Source: Sarcophilus harrisii
Taxonomy: Eukaryota; Chordata; Mammalia; Dasyuromorphia; Dasyuridae
NCBI RefSeq assembly: GCF_902635505.1
Contig: NC_045428.1
Span: 217,056,301-217,120,300 of the forward strand
Direction: 5' to 3'
Length of the DNA stretch: 64,000 nt
Below the pieces are notes generated by a model. It saw only the letters and a list, made by a program, of their open reading frames with translations, had not been told where the DNA came from and ran no database searches. The position numbers and the translations under genes are program-made. Below, one piece after another: positions 10,285 to 23,219 of this stretch (within the stretch, counting starts at the first letter, position 1; each line of letters opens with the position of its first letter).

Positions 10285-11800
10285 TAGAAGGCCTGCCTTG
10301 TACCATAAACTGTTATAGGCACTAGTGATGCCAAGATGAAACAAAACAGTACAGTTCCTGTCTTGAGGAGCTTATAATCTGGTACAGAAGGTAAAAATAT
10401 CTACAATTAACTAGGACAAGCTGTAAAATAAGTGTAAAGAAAAGGCACAAACATTGACATGAAAGAAGAGGCTGAAGGTATCAGAGAAGTCTTCCTGGCT
10501 AAGGGATTTTCTTAGTGGGATTTCTAAGAAAAGTTATGATTTCCTGAATGAAAACCAACCTACATAAGAGGGACCATGTAATATATGAAGACATTGAGGC
10601 GGGAAAAGGGGTACTAAAAGATAGGGAAATACAGTATTTCCATTTGGCTGGAAGGTACTAAAAACAATAGAATACAATAAATAGTACAGGGAAATTGAAG
10701 GTAGGAAAGCTGCATAAGAAGCTGGGACCAAAATGTGTCAGATATATTCTTTGTTACTTTTTTGCTTAGTAATTAATGGGGAGCCACTGAAGGATTTGCA
10801 GCAGAGAAATGAATGATCAGTCGTGGGCAAGAGGAGAATTTCTGTGGCATCAATCTGAAGGGCTGTTTTGGAAGTGAAAGAGATGGGACACAAAACTATT
10901 ATGATAGCCCAGATAAGAGGTAGCAAGAGTATGATATATGATGTTAGACATAGAAATGGAAGTCAGGTGTATGAGAAATTTCAGAGATGGAATTTAACAG
11001 AGGATAGGGGAAAATGACCAAAGATAACTCTCAGGTTTTGTGTCTGGTCAGTAAGCCAAATATTATTTCCACTTTATAAATTGGTTAACTTGGGCTAAAT
11101 GACTTGCCCAACATCACAAGATAGTGTATCATTAGTAACAGAACTTGAAATTGTGTCTGCTGACTCCAAGATAGATGTCCTTCTTTCTATACCACACTAT
11201 TCAGCTGTCCTTAAGGCACTCTTTGTGTTGTTGTTTCTGTTATTACTATTATTTTAATGCTGAGAGAGTGATGGTCCTATCAACACAAATAGGGAAGTTA
11301 AAAAGTGAGGAAAAGATATCCTGCAGAAAACCGAAAATGTTGAAGTAGTCTTGAGAGGAAAAAAGTACCAGAGAGAAAGATTTTACAATTACATAGAAAA
11401 AATAATTGAAGCCGTAAGGTCCCTAGGGGAAAGAATATAGACATAACAAATGAAAGAGCTGAGGCATAATCACATATAGATAATGATAAAGAAGTTTTAG
11501 TAAAGAAGCATCCAGAGAAAGGTAGATGAAGAACAACAAAAGTGTAATGTCATGAAATCCACGGGCAGAGAAAGATTTTAGGAGGAAAGAAGCATTGGTC
11601 AACAACTTTAGATGCAGCAATAGTTCAAAGAGAATGAGTTCAAAGAGAACTGGAACAGGGCCATTGGATCTGACAGTGAAGTCACCAGTGACTTTAGAAA
11701 GCAGTTTCAATATAGAATGGTGAAGATGGAAGCCAAATTCTAAACCTTTATCTGTGTTTTGGCTTTTTTCCCAAGTATCTAATGGAGACAAGATTTCCCA
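10285..11800 (-). mobile_element. L2/CR1 LINE, antisense, broken by a MIR
   Basis: The plus strand reads 'cttgaggagcttataatctg', 'ggagccactgaaggatttgc' and similar antisense L2 phrases. On the minus strand 11500-11720 encodes FGFHLHHS and SKVTGD, the L2/CR1 reverse-transcriptase motif usually seen as GFRPHHSTETAL and KVTND. A MIR in reverse occupies about 11040-11215. Long, diverged and non-functional. Confidence 0.7.
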
Positions 11801-11849
11801 TTAAGCATCACTAATGTATGGAGGTCTTTGGATTAGAGCTTGCATCCAA

Positions 11850-13200
11850 GAAGGCTTCTGGAAAGGTGGAAGAGAAGGTTGGTAAATTTCAAGCTCTCCA
11901 GATTTCCCCCACAAAGAGAAAAAAATTGCCCCTTAGGGCAAACTTAAGAGTACTAAAAAATCAAGAATACTTGGGGCAAAATACAGGTTCTCCTGATAGA
12001 ACCCAGATCTGGATAAAGACCTCGGGTTGAAGATTAACATGTCAGAAGTGAAAACACCTGACTAGCTCTACAAAAAAATCTAGTGGAGAACCCTGGGGCT
12101 AGCGAGGTGAGGCTGGAGCCTCTGCAGGAACCAAGAGACTTTCACTTCCCCAGACTATTATGTCAAATTGGGTTTGACTCCCAGAAAATTCAGTGATTAG
12201 AAACGTCAGGTCCAGCTGTGCTGCTGAGACATGGCCCTGGACGAGAAGGAACCAATACCCAGTATATGTAGAAGCAGCAGGGGCAGGGAGGATGCTGGCT
12301 GTGGGCACTTGCAGAAGGGTGGAACTTGAGGCACCATCCCCTCAGCCCATGATTCGAGGTACTTACACTAATAACTCTCATTAAAAAAAAAAAAAAAATG
12401 AGCCATCAATGAAGAAATTGAAACATATGGGAACAGGGAAGACAGGGGTTCATCTTCAGAGGACACTTTAGTAAAAATAAAAACTTCTACCCCAAAAAGT
12501 AATGTGAAATAGCTCCCTGCCCAGAGAAAATTTATAGAAATCAAAAAATTAATTTAAAAATCAAATGAGAGACATTGAGGGAAAACTAAAAAAAATAAAA
12601 TAAAAACCAAGAAAAACGAGATTATAAAAAGAGTTAATCAACTAGAAAAGAATCAACAGAGTCTCGAAGATGAAAATAACTCTTTGAAAATTAGAATTGG
12701 GCAAGGGGAAGCCAGTGAAATTATGAAAGATTAAGGAATAACAAAACAGATTATAAAGAATGAAAAGACAGAATAGAATGTGAAACATAAGAAAAACAAC
12801 AGTTCTAGAGAGAACAAATCAAGAAGAGAAAATAAAACAATTGAACTGCCAGAAAGTTGTGACCAAAAAGAGAACTTTAATACAATAATGCACAAAATAA
12901 TCCAAGAAAATTGTCCTGGAATGATAGAACATGACAAGAAAGTAGAAATAGAAGAAATTCACCAATCACCACTTTAGAGATCCTTTGTGGAAAATACATA
13001 GGACTATTACCAAATTTTGAAAAAAAAAAAGCCCATATCAAAGAGAAAAATTTTCAAGAAACAAGAAAAAACAATTCAAATATACTGGAACTACAATTAG
13101 AATTATACAGCAGCTACAATAAAAGACCATAGGTGCTGAAATCATATCTATAGATAATCAAAGAATTAGGCCTGCACCTGAAAATATCATATCCAGCAAA
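11850..13200 (+). mobile_element. ORF1-type LINE (L1 or HAL1-like) 5' region and coiled-coil ORF1, decayed
   Basis: A G-rich leader (about 11850-12400) is followed by an A-rich section. Its frames encode lysine- and glutamate-rich coiled coil and then the L1 ORF1 phrase ENCPGMIEHD with a following HQSPL. The reading frame is broken. It ends where a reverse L1 begins at about 13205. A HAL1 (ORF1-only) element is possible because no ORF2 follows. Confidence 0.6.
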
Positions 13201-13204
13201 ATTA

Positions 13205-14342
13205 TAATTTTATTTTATTTTTAATAGCTTTTTATTTACAAGTTATATGCATGGGTAATTTTACAGCATTGAAAACTACCAAACTTTTGTTCCAATTTTT
13301 CCCCTCCTTTCCCCCACTCCCTCCCCTAGATGGCAGGATGATCAATACATGTTAAATATGTTAAAGTATAAATTAAATACAAAATAAGTATACATGTCCA
13401 AACTATTATTTTGTTGTACAAAAGGAATCGGACTCTGAAATATCGTACAATTAGCCTGTGAAGGAAATAAAAAATGCAGGCGGACAAAAATATAGGGACT
13501 GGGAATTCTATGTAATGGTTCTTATTCATCTCCCAGAGTTCTTTTCCTGGATGTAGCTGGTTCAGTTCATTACTGCTCCATTGAAATGATTTGATTCATC
13601 TCATTGCTGAAGAGGGCCAGGTTCATCAGAATTGATCATCATATAGTATTGTTATTGAAGTATATAATGATCTCCTGGTCCTGCTCATTTCACTCAGCAT
13701 CAGTTCATGTAAGTCTCTTCAGGCCTTTCTGAAATCATCCTGTTGGTCATTTCTTATCAAACAATAATAATCCATAATATTCATATACCACATTTTATTC
13801 AGCCATTCTCCAATTGGTGGGCATCTACTCAGTTTCCAGTTTCTGGAAACTACAAAGAGGGCTGCCACAAACATTCTTGCACATACAGGTCCCTTTTCTT
13901 TAAGATTTCTTTGGGATATAAGCCCATTAGTAATACTGCTGGATCAAAGGATATGGACAGTTTGATAGCTTTTTGAGCATAGTTCCATATTGCTCTCCAG
14001 AATGGTTGAATGTATGCACAATTCCACCAACAATGTATTAATGTCCCTGTTTTCCCACATCCCCTCCAACATTCTGCATTATCTTTCTCTGTCCATGATA
14101 GCCAATCTGACAGGTGTGTAGTGGTATCTCGAGAGTTGTCTTAATTTGCATTTCTCTGATTAATAATTACTTGGAGCATCTTTTTATATGGCTAGAAATA
14201 GTTTCAATTTCTTCATCTGAGAATTGTCTATTCATATCCTTTGACCATGTATCAATTGGAGAATGGCTTGATTTCTTATAAATTAGAGTCAGTTCTCTAT
14301 ATATTTTGGAAATGAGGCCTTTAATGACAAAGATAATTAAGA
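13205..14342 (-). mobile_element. L1 LINE 3' end, reverse orientation
   Basis: It begins with a T-rich tail and 'aatagctttttatttacaag'. It runs through the 3' UTR into the ORF2 C-terminus, whose minus-strand frame still shows DTWSKDMNRQFSDEEIE at 14200-14280. The copy is truncated at its 5' end and is inserted next to or into the ORF1-type LINE. Confidence 0.85.
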
Positions 14343-14514
14343 CATTATGTATTTCAAACATTCCATATTCCTTCTACCTACATAAAGAATAATTATGTCT
14401 GGAGAAAGCCAAGAAAAATTTCTCCTATTTTGTTATCTCTTCTCAACAAAAAAGGATTCAGATGGCTAAATTTTCATGCTTCAGAGATGTCAAATACCAT
14501 GGGAAGTCAAAAAG

Positions 14515-14690
14515 AAGCAGGCAAAACTCCCAAATGTAATCTGAATTAGATTGAAATATAATTGGGATATATTTAACAAAATATATACAAATATAATACA
14601 ACAGATAATTATTTGTGATTTTCTAAATCAATGTGTAACTTATGGGGAACCCTTTCTATTTAAGTTTGATACTGTCACTAGGGCCTTATT
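14515..14690 (+). repeat. Unclassified interspersed repeat (family also at 3390 and 18940)
   Basis: It contains 'ttagattgaaatataattgg' and 'atatttaacaaaatatatac', the sense form of the motif seen at 3540-3590. Confidence 0.5.
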
Positions 14691-15130
14691 TTAAGGTCAT
14701 ATCACTCCATACTCATCATTTCAGTGGCTCCCTTGTGCTCTAGCATCAAATTTAACTTTTAAAACCTTTCACAACTACCTGGCCCCAATTTAACTTTCCA
14801 GTTACGTTCTGTATTGTTCCTGACCAATATTTCCCATTTTGACAAACTGGCTTTTTCTTTGCTCCTCACAAAAGCGCTGTTATCTCCCTCTCTGTGCCTT
14901 TGTATTTATTAGCTGTTCTTTATACTTGAAATATGCTTTGTCCTCACTTCTGCTTTGTAGATATCCTCTCTTTCATCAAGGCTAAGTGTAAGCATCATCT
15001 GCGACAAGATGACTTTTCAGATCACCTCATTTAATAGTGCTTACCTTCTCAAAAAACCTTGTTTTTAACAACTCTGAATTTACTTATATTTATTCTCCTT
15101 CTACCATTTTAACTTTATTTTGACTGTGAA
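14690..15130 (+). mobile_element. L2 LINE 3' end
   Basis: Landmarks in sense order are 'cagtggctcccttgtgctct', 'ttcacaactacctggcccca', 'ctctgtgcctttgtatttat' and 'tcatcaaggctaagtgtaag', which are those of mammalian L2. Confidence 0.75.
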
Positions 15131-16149
15131 CAACTATCTATAAGGGTTTAAAGAACTGTTTTCCAATGAAGGTTAGCTAAATAAGGATTAAATCTAGGCA
15201 GGATGCTACAATCCACAAACATCCCACAGACTATTCTTTACCAAAAGAAAAAAAAAAAAAAAAACACACATATATAGTCATTTATCTACTTGACACAGGT
15301 GAATAGAAAAGAAACTTCATTGTATTCACTACTGACAGTGAACCTCTTATGGAAAGGATAAGCTAGTAATTAGGCTCCTTTATATGGAAAGCCGTTTTCA
15401 TCTTTGCAAAGCTGAAATTGATAGGGAGGGATCTATTGGCAATTTTTTTTTAAATGAATGGTGCAAAGGTAAGAACTGTTCCATCTCTTCCTGAACTATT
15501 ACCTCTCCCCTCACTGATGCCCTCTGCTGTAGGAGCCCTTCGCTGCTACTACTGTGGCCCAACATTGCACTATTGCTATATGCTTCTCTTTATGCTGCCA
15601 GAAAATACAAACAAAATAAAGCTACCCAGACAGACAAAGGTAAATAAGAAGGGCTCAGAAGTGATGAGGAAAATTGGATTGTATTTTAGAAATGATACTC
15701 TCAATGCTCCCAAAGTGCTTCTTGCTGCAGAAATCCATTTATTCAACTAACAATATCATGTTAATATGAATCATGATTACAGGGAGAAAAAATGAAATTA
15801 TAAAAACTCAGAAGGCAGTGAGAAAAAAAAGGTGGAAAAAAGTGCAGTAGTTAGAAGCATCCTATATAGCATGTTACCAATGATGACATTGCTGAGGACA
15901 TGAGTAAAATGACATGGAGTGAGAACAAGTAATGAGATGAAGTGGTCCATTAGTAATCCTGAGGTACTAAAAGAACAAGAAAGATGATTTCAAGAATACT
16001 GGCAGAACTTGTGGAGAAGTTGAGGATATATAGGGACAAGAATCCAGAGAATAAAAAAGCATGGAGGAATTTAAGTTGAGTCAGTAGGTATTTTGGTTAT
16101 ACCAGTAAGCTCGTGAATTAATCAAAATTTTAAAGTCAAAACAAATAAA

Positions 16150-16330
16150 AACCCTGTAGTTTGAGTTACAGAATTACATCATCCCCAAACTGGAAGGAAC
16201 TTCAAAGATCATCAAGCTTATCCTGCACCCAAAAAGGATTCTTATTGTATAGCCCTGACAAATAAACATCCAACATTTATCTGAAGATCCCTATTTACCA
16301 CACTTCCCAAGGCAGTCCATTTCCACTTTT
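16150..16330. repeat. Old mammal-wide repeat
   Basis: 'aactggaaggaacttcaaag', 'atcatcaagcttatcctgc' and 'aaggcagtccatttccactt' follow the pattern of a very old SINE/LINE-derived repeat. Family assignment is uncertain. Confidence 0.4.
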
Positions 16331-16379
16331 GGAAAGGTGATATCTAGCTTTTACATCACTCAGCACTGGAAGAAAACAT

Positions 16380-16739
16380 ATGATATTTGGCATAAAAGTA
16401 GACAAAGAAGTTATTATTATAGGAGATGGAAAAATGGGTCAGCAATTTTATCCATTTATTTTTTGGGTTAAGCATCCTAATTTGAAAGATACAGTTTTTA
16501 ATGCCTGGAAAGCAGAAGGGTCAATAGAAGAGGAACAGAAAATAGTCATATTTTTTTATTTGCTGAGGAACTTCATTCACCTACTAGAAAAAGATCTAGC
16601 TCCAGTGAGTTTGCCACATTTCCAAAAACCATTATTTAACTGGTATACTCCTATAGGGATGGTGGCAGTTATGACTCATTCCCAGATGAAAGTACTAAAA
16701 GGTATAATTGAAATAACTAATCTTGGTTGTAGGTAAGAG
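16380..16739 (+). CDS. Unrecognised open reading frame of about 118 codons
   Basis: This ORF is not explained by any repeat I recognise. It reads IIIGDGKMGQQFYPFIFW, then an acidic linker (AEGSIEEEQK), then hydrophobic stretches ending VLKGIIEITNL. The composition is mixed and not low-complexity. The frame is open a few codons further upstream. An AG lies just before it (tcactcag near 16361) and GTAAGA directly follows 'ggttgtag' at 16733, so it could be read as an exon. It could equally be a retrocopy fragment or chance. No function is proposed. Confidence 0.25.
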
Positions 16740-16964
16740 ATAAAAAGAGAAAGGAAAACATCATTCAGGAAGTGAAACTATAAAAGAAAAACTGTTGTAT
16801 GCAATGTCGAGCTTCACCTTACTGAATTTTTGCTTTTTGGTAGAGGGAAGGATTTGTTTTTTGCTTGTTTTTTTTATAAGGAAAGTGAGGGTTTAAAAAA
16901 AAAAGGTTCATATACACAAATATAATTTAAAAACACCAGGCATTGACAAAAAATATTAAATTAA

Positions 16965-17309
16965 TTTATTGATTTCCCCCCTTTTTCTACATCATCAAAA
17001 TCTCTCTCAAAACGCTATCCCACAACAAATTTTTTTACATAAAAATATAAAGAGGAAGAAGAGAAAATCAGCAAAATTAGTATATATATCAAAAAAGTCT
17101 GAAAATATATGCAATGTTCCACACCTTTGGATGTCCCACCTCTGAAGGGAGGTAGGGAGATATCATATTTTTCTTCTTTGGAAGACATTTGTTTTTTCCC
17201 ATTTATACTATTGTTATTGTTTTATTTGGCTTTGCTCATTTCACTCTATATCAGATTACGTAAATCTTCCATGTTTCTCTTATTCATCATGTCCATCATT
17301 TCTTACAGC
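16965..17309 (-). mobile_element. Old L1 fragment, left part (split by LTR)
   Basis: 'ggctttgctcatttcactct', 'atatcagattacgtaaatct' and 'ccatcatttcttacagc' are antisense ORF2 C-terminal L1 sequence. It resumes at 17981 after the LTR. Confidence 0.7.
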
Positions 17310-17976
17310 TGATGAAGTCTGAAATGGTGTGTTGGATAGAAAGAAATTAAAGAACTGATTCCTGAGGCAAGCAGGAGAAGGCACTAATAGAGAGCAGCTT
17401 TAGCTCCATGGTCCCACCCTTTGGGGAGGTCTTCTAGTCAAAAATCCAAATAGTATCAAATCCCTGAGACTTACTTTCTATAGGGATCTACAGCAGCTTC
17501 ACCTTGCCATGCCCTGTCAAATTTCCCCTAAAAAAATCTACTTATGGGCCACCTCATGGCTGCTGTCCTCCTTTGGGTCAGTCTTTCTCTTCCTCTCCCC
17601 CCTTCCCCCCACCCTGCCCAACTTCACTGTGCTTCTCAATCCTGTTTCTCCTCTTTACAACAAACTTTTTTAGGATACTAAGTCACTTTCAGGATTTAAC
17701 TTGCCAACTAAGGGCAAGCCCCAACCTCATGGGGTGTTCCCTTTCTATTGGGTAATTTGTGAGTTCCACTGAGAAACTTGTCTTGCGTATGCTCTTCCAA
17801 TTCCATTTTATATTTACTATTCCTGGTGTCTTATAATTTCCTTCATTTTTTCTGTAACCTATTCCCCTAAATAAACCTACCTTTTGCCAAAGAGAATGGC
17901 CATTGTGCATTCATCACATGACCAAATTCCAGATGATGGTACATATAGTCATTTGGTATTTACATCACCCACATCA
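17310..17976 (+). mobile_element. Solo LTR, endogenous retrovirus (4-base target duplication)
   Basis: The element starts TGATG and ends CATCA, a perfect short terminal inverted repeat of the TG...CA type. It is flanked by CAGC at 17306-17309 and CAGC at 17977-17980. It interrupts an older L1 whose sequence resumes after it. A possible poly(A) signal (AATAAA) lies near 17870. A 4-base duplication is usual for gamma-like (class I) retroviruses. No internal region remains. Confidence 0.75.
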
Positions 17977-17980
17977 CAGC

Positions 17981-18330
17981 ACAGTAATAATCCACTCATT
18001 CATGTACTATAATTTAACCATTTCCCAATCATTGGGTATCTGCTTTGCTTCATATTCTGTTGTTTCTACAAAAATTGCTGTTATAATTCTTTTGATGTGT
18101 ATACTTTTTCTTTTCAGTGACCTCCTTGGGGCCTAGTAATGGATTTTCTGGGTCAAAGGATATGGACATTTTGTCACTTTATTCCAAATCAGCAAATGAT
18201 TTCCAAAATAGTATTTCTAACTCTATCAACACTTTTCCTGTATCTCTTTTCCAGTAACCTGTCCCAAAACTTGAATATTTCCATCTTTTGTTATTTTTAA
18301 AAATTTCTGGGGTGTGAGATGAAACTTTTA
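17981..18330 (-). mobile_element. Old L1 fragment, right part
   Basis: 'ccatttcccaatcattgggt' and 'ggtcaaaggatatggacatt' continue the antisense L1 ORF2 sequence cut at 17309. Confidence 0.7.
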
Positions 18331-18939
18331 GGTTGAAAAAAATTTATTTTAAAGTGAGGAATAATATGAGTTATTTATTTTGTCAGACATAATTTTTTAC
18401 ATTTTTGAAAAGTTACCTAATATCTTACCGTCTTTGAGCCAGTTACCTAATCTATAAAATGTGGATCCTACCTATATTATATTATTGTTCAGAAAGACCT
18501 TTGTAACTTCTAAGCACTATGTAAATGTGAATTGTTATTAATAATGATTAAATGTGAATCAAACTAAAACTTTTTACTCACTATTCTCTTAAAAACCACT
18601 ACCTCATTATGACAAAGTTCTCCAGATTTAATTTTACTGATAAAGCACTATGGAAATATTTAAAGGAAAAATACATAAAACCACATAGCTAAGACTCACT
18701 AGCACAGCTTGAGTTAATGCTAATGTCAAGAGATATGGGTTTTCCCTCAGTTGGTATAGATAACTACTCTTTTATCCCTTTTTATCCTCTGTAGAATTGT
18801 TCTAGTCTCTTCCTACCCAAATCTGACTGGGTAGGACTATTTCTAGGTATTTTAACATGACGAAGATCCATGTGACAAAGATAACTGCATTCCCTAGTCA
18901 ATTCTTTCTCCAAACTTTAATTTCCTGCCTGCAAAACTT

Positions 18940-19060
18940 CAAAGTGAGCTCAACCAGATTAAAATAAAATTGGGAAATACTCAACAAAATACATAAAAAT
19001 ATGATACAACATAATGTTAATTTGTGATTCTCTGTATTTGAATTCACCATTCCCTCCTCA
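18940..19060 (+). repeat. Unclassified interspersed repeat (family at 3390 and 14515)
   Basis: It reads 'cagattaaaataaaattggg' and 'aatactcaacaaaatacata', the third copy of this motif. Confidence 0.5.
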
Positions 19061-19624
19061 GTGTTCCTGAGATTACAGTAACAAAGAAGGTAGGTGTGGT
19101 AGTTAAATACTGGAATTGGAGACAAAAGAAAAAATTCTTACTAAGGATTAAAATCTCATATACAAGTTTTGTGAGCAAGAATAAGTGACTTATACTGTTT
19201 CCTCATTTGCAAAAAAGTGATTAAAAATATCCCAGTTATATAAACCTTTGGGGCATCGAGAGACTCAAATGAGATAGTGTAAGTAAAATGTTTTTTTAAC
19301 TTTTAAAGATTTCATTAAAAGACTTAATTCCTGGAATTCCTGGTCTCTTCCAACTCATATCAACAAATATTTTGCACTTTGTAATTTTAAGGGAATTGCC
19401 TTGAAGCACTGAAAAATCAAAGGACCCCTCCAAGGTTTAATAACCACTTTCCTGAAAGCTAGTCTTTTTTCTCCAGTCCAGACTTCTGTTCATTATATCA
19501 AATTAATCAATATCATTATTTATTATTACGTTATTACTAGACTAAATGCATTTTTTTAAGATAAGACAAATTAATAGGTTAGAAGAGCAAGGATTTGAAC
19601 CTAAGCCCAAACTCAATATTGTTT

Positions 19625-21900
19625 CTATAGAACTATTTCAATCAATAAGCATTTATTAAGCACTTACTATGTACCAGGCATTGTGCTAAGACCTAGGGAT
19701 TTTTTTTAAGGCAAAATACAACTGTCCTCAAGGAGCTTGCAATCTAATGGGGGAACTAAGTGCAAACAAAAATCTACAAAGCGTGTTATATTCAGGATAA
19801 GGAAATAATTAGCAGGGGGAAGGCATTGGAATTAAGAGAAGTTTGAGAGAGTTTCCTGTAGAAAGTGGAATTTTAGTTGAGCCTTAAAGAAAGCCAGAGG
19901 ATCAGTAGTAAGAGGAGAGCTTTGGGCATTAGGGACAGCCCCAGAGAATGCCTGGAATTGAGATAGAATGTTTTATTCCTGGAAGAGCCAGAAGTCCAGT
20001 ATCATTGGATCACAGTATATGGTGGGGAGTATTTTGGTATGAAAAGACTGGAAAGGTAAGAAGCTAGGTTATTAAGACCTTTGAATGCCCATAGAGTTAT
20101 GGACACTGAAGTTTATAGAGAAGGATGGGGTAGAAGGAGATGGAGGCTGTGAGACCTGACTTAGGCTCCTCTCCCTCCCAACCCCCCAAGTATTTCTGTA
20201 TGCCAGTGAAATCTGGACAGTACACTAGCATCCTGCGAGGAAACTGAATCACTTCCATTTTAATTGTCAGATTCTGATGATCACCTGGCTGGATAAGACA
20301 TTAGATATTGAGGTCCTTTCTTCAACTAAATTGTCAGGCATTTCAACTCTACTGCAAAAAGCACAACTCCTTTGGGTAGGGCCGCCTTGTTCCAATGCTA
20401 AATGTATGCTTGCCAAAAAGACTATTTTATACAGAACTCACACAGGGTAAGCTCTCACAAGGTGGTCAGAGAAAGCGATATAAAAACACTCAATGTCTGT
20501 CTTTAAGAACTTTAGAATTGATTGCATGATATGGGATACACTGACTCAGGATCACTAAGCATCTGTCCTCATCAGAGAAAGTGCTGTGCTCTATAAGCAA
20601 AGCACAACTGAATTAATTCAAAAGAAATGTGAGATGGGCAAAGTTAGAAAATCCATCCCAAATGTTCATAGGTACTATTTGTGTCTGACCAGTAGCAAAG
20701 CATTCAGAAGTCCTAATCGGTTTGATCAGCCACACCTTGACATACCAATTTGACTCTAACATAGCGATATCATTTTGGTTCTCTTCAAGAAAGAAGGACA
20801 ACAACCAACAAGGCTTTTAGGAAAATCACTTTAGTGGCTGGAGAACAGCCTTAGAGTGGCAGCTGTGTCAGAAGAGAGAAAGGGGCATATTTGGGAAATA
20901 TTGCAAAGATAACCTCAAAAGGCTTTGGTTACACATTGTATATGGAGGGTGAGAGGCAGGAAGGAATCCTGGATGATTCTTAGATTGGCAGCCTAAGGGA
21001 CTAGAAGGATGGTATTGTCTTCTACTATAATAAGGAAGGTAGAAGACTGGGAGGATTTAGATTTAAAGATAATAAGTTTTGGAAATAATTTAGTTTAATT
21101 CTACTGGATATCCAATTCAGGATATATGAAAAATAGTAGCTGGAGATGAAAGTTTGAAGGTCCAGCAGAGAAATTAGGGCTGAATTGGTAAATTAGAAAA
21201 TCATTTGCATAAAAATGGTCATTAAATTCATTGGAACTGATGAGATCCCCAATTGAAGTAGCATAGAATTGGCCACCTTAAATTTTAAGGTAAACAGACA
21301 CTTTTTTTTGCAGAGACATATTTACTCAATTCCGAAATAGGTATAAAAATCAAATGTACTTATGATAAATCATAAAACAAATTATTTTAAAACAATTCTT
21401 TTATATGTATACACAATTTTACCATTTATTAAAGCTGAAAGCAAATTTGTATGTTGATAAGATGGATGTACTTGTTTATTTTTACATTAAAATTTTTGAT
21501 AGAATTGATACTTTTTTTTTTTTTTACTGTTGCCAAATTTTTTCTCGACTCCCACATTTAGTTATCCACATTTGTACAAGTTTTGGTATGGAAGAAGAGA
21601 AATGGACCGGGAACAGAGCCCTAAAGAACCAGTACAGTTAGAGGATGTGATTTGGAGGAAGTAGAGCAGACAGAGAAGGGAGAGGTTAAATATGCTTAAA
21701 TATGCAGCTGAAAAAGAATGGTGTCTGGAAAACCTAGGGGGAAGAAAGTGTCTAGGAGGAGAAGGGGAGTGATTGATTAGCTGTATGCAAGGCCAAAGAA
21801 GTCTAGGAGCCTTATAAGTGAGGAAAGGCCTTTTGATTTAAAAGGCATTAGTAACTTTGGAAAAAATAGCTTCAGTGAAAAGAGGTCAGGATACATATTA
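19625..21900 (-). mobile_element. L2/CR1 LINE, antisense, interrupted by an RTE-like LINE and by an AT-rich segment
   Basis: The plus strand runs through 'aaggagcttgcaatctaatg', 'aaaatcactttagtggctgg', 'ggaactgatgagatccccaa' and 'gaacagagccctaaagaacc'. The last two are antisense of the L2 reverse-transcriptase region normally reading GVPQGSVLGP and LGDLISS. About 20165-20812 is a separate RTE-like insertion and 21298-21590 is a non-matching AT-rich segment. Ancient and inactive. Confidence 0.7.
20165..20812 (+). mobile_element. RTE-like non-LTR retrotransposon, reverse-transcriptase C-terminal end
   Basis: Broken plus-strand frames give ASEIWTV, RKLNHFHFNCQIL, then IEVLSSTKLSGISTLLQKAQLLWVG. 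This follows the RTE-type order (ETWTVY, KLNHFH.SCLR, EVLERAG.PSIHTLLRKAQLRWAGH). Several frame breaks are present. It separates two halves of an antisense L2. Confidence 0.6.
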
Positions 21901-22184
21901 CTTTAAAAAAATCAAATTATAAATGGTTAAAAAGGTGAGGAGAAAATGAAGGTAACTATTATAGTAGGATTGCTAAGCAATAAATGAAGATTTAGTTGAG
22001 GTTATGTGATGACATATTCTGTACATTCTATGTTACATACAATGTATATAATATATACATGATATATACATTGTATCTGTTATGTATATAACATGTAACA
22101 TAAAATTTTTCTTCTTATAGTTTATTTCTTGGAGGAAAATACAAAAGTATTTTTTAGTAAGACAGTCAAGTGTATCAGAAAGAA

Positions 22185-22310
22185 CCCAGGATCTTGGTGT
22201 CAGAAGACCTAAGACTTCAATACTACACTGTGACCTTTAGTGAGTTACTTAATTTCTGAGGCCCAGTTTCCTCATTTGCAACATTATAGGTACTACCTAT
22301 TGTACTCAGT
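22185..22310 (+). repeat. MIR-type SINE
   Basis: 'gagttacttaatttctgagg' and 'cccagtttcctcatttgcaa' are MIR core landmarks in sense. Confidence 0.7.
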
Positions 22311-23219
22311 TGCTTGGGTGGGAGAAGGGAGCAAACAGGGTTATCTCTGGGTATAAAAGTAGTAAATCATATTTATACAGTACTTTAAGGCTTATAAAAT
22401 TCTTTTCTAAATAAAATCATGGGAGGAAGATTAAGACTCTCTTGGGCATCAGTAATTTGTTCCCTCTACAAACTTCTACATAAGGCTGGGAAATAAAGGG
22501 TATTCTTTTGAGTGCCCTATTTTCACATGACCCTATTGCACTACTACATGTCATTCAGGGATCCAATACAAAAGATTGCTTCTTTTTTTCCAGGAAAAGT
22601 TGGCAGGAGGAGGAAAGAGGACTGAGGGTGGAGATGGACTTTGATACACTGAAACAGTGGAAGCAAAATGCAAGAAAAATGACCTTTGAGCTACAAATTC
22701 ACAACTTTTGAATAATCTATATTTAGAAATAGCTGTTGTCATCATAGCTCCAATGTTATCCTCCTTTCCCTGGAAACCTTCACTAATAAACTTGAGACTT
22801 GAGGGAAAATTTGACATGACCTTAACGTCTCTCAGGTGTGCTAGTAACTTGGAAGAGTTAGGTTGAGTTGTTAAACTTGCTATGTAAATTTCAGAGTCTG
22901 AGAATTTCCATAGGAAGAAAATACTTTTAGTTTCATTAATCTCTGAAATTTAGCATTTCCTTCAATTAATTCACCCAGGCCTTTAATACAACAATTCCCT
23001 GCTGTGACAATATAATCATTATTACATAGCTTCAAGTCTTCTCTGCATCTAATGAAATCATACCTTTCTAGGTCAAATTGACCCCTATAATTTAGTTTAA
23101 ACCTTTTCAAGTTACTCAATTAACTTTTTCTTCTCTCCATCAGAATTTTTTATTGTGACACTAAGCTACATGATATTTCATAGTTACAAACCACTTTTCA
23201 GTTATATAGTTATTCTAAA

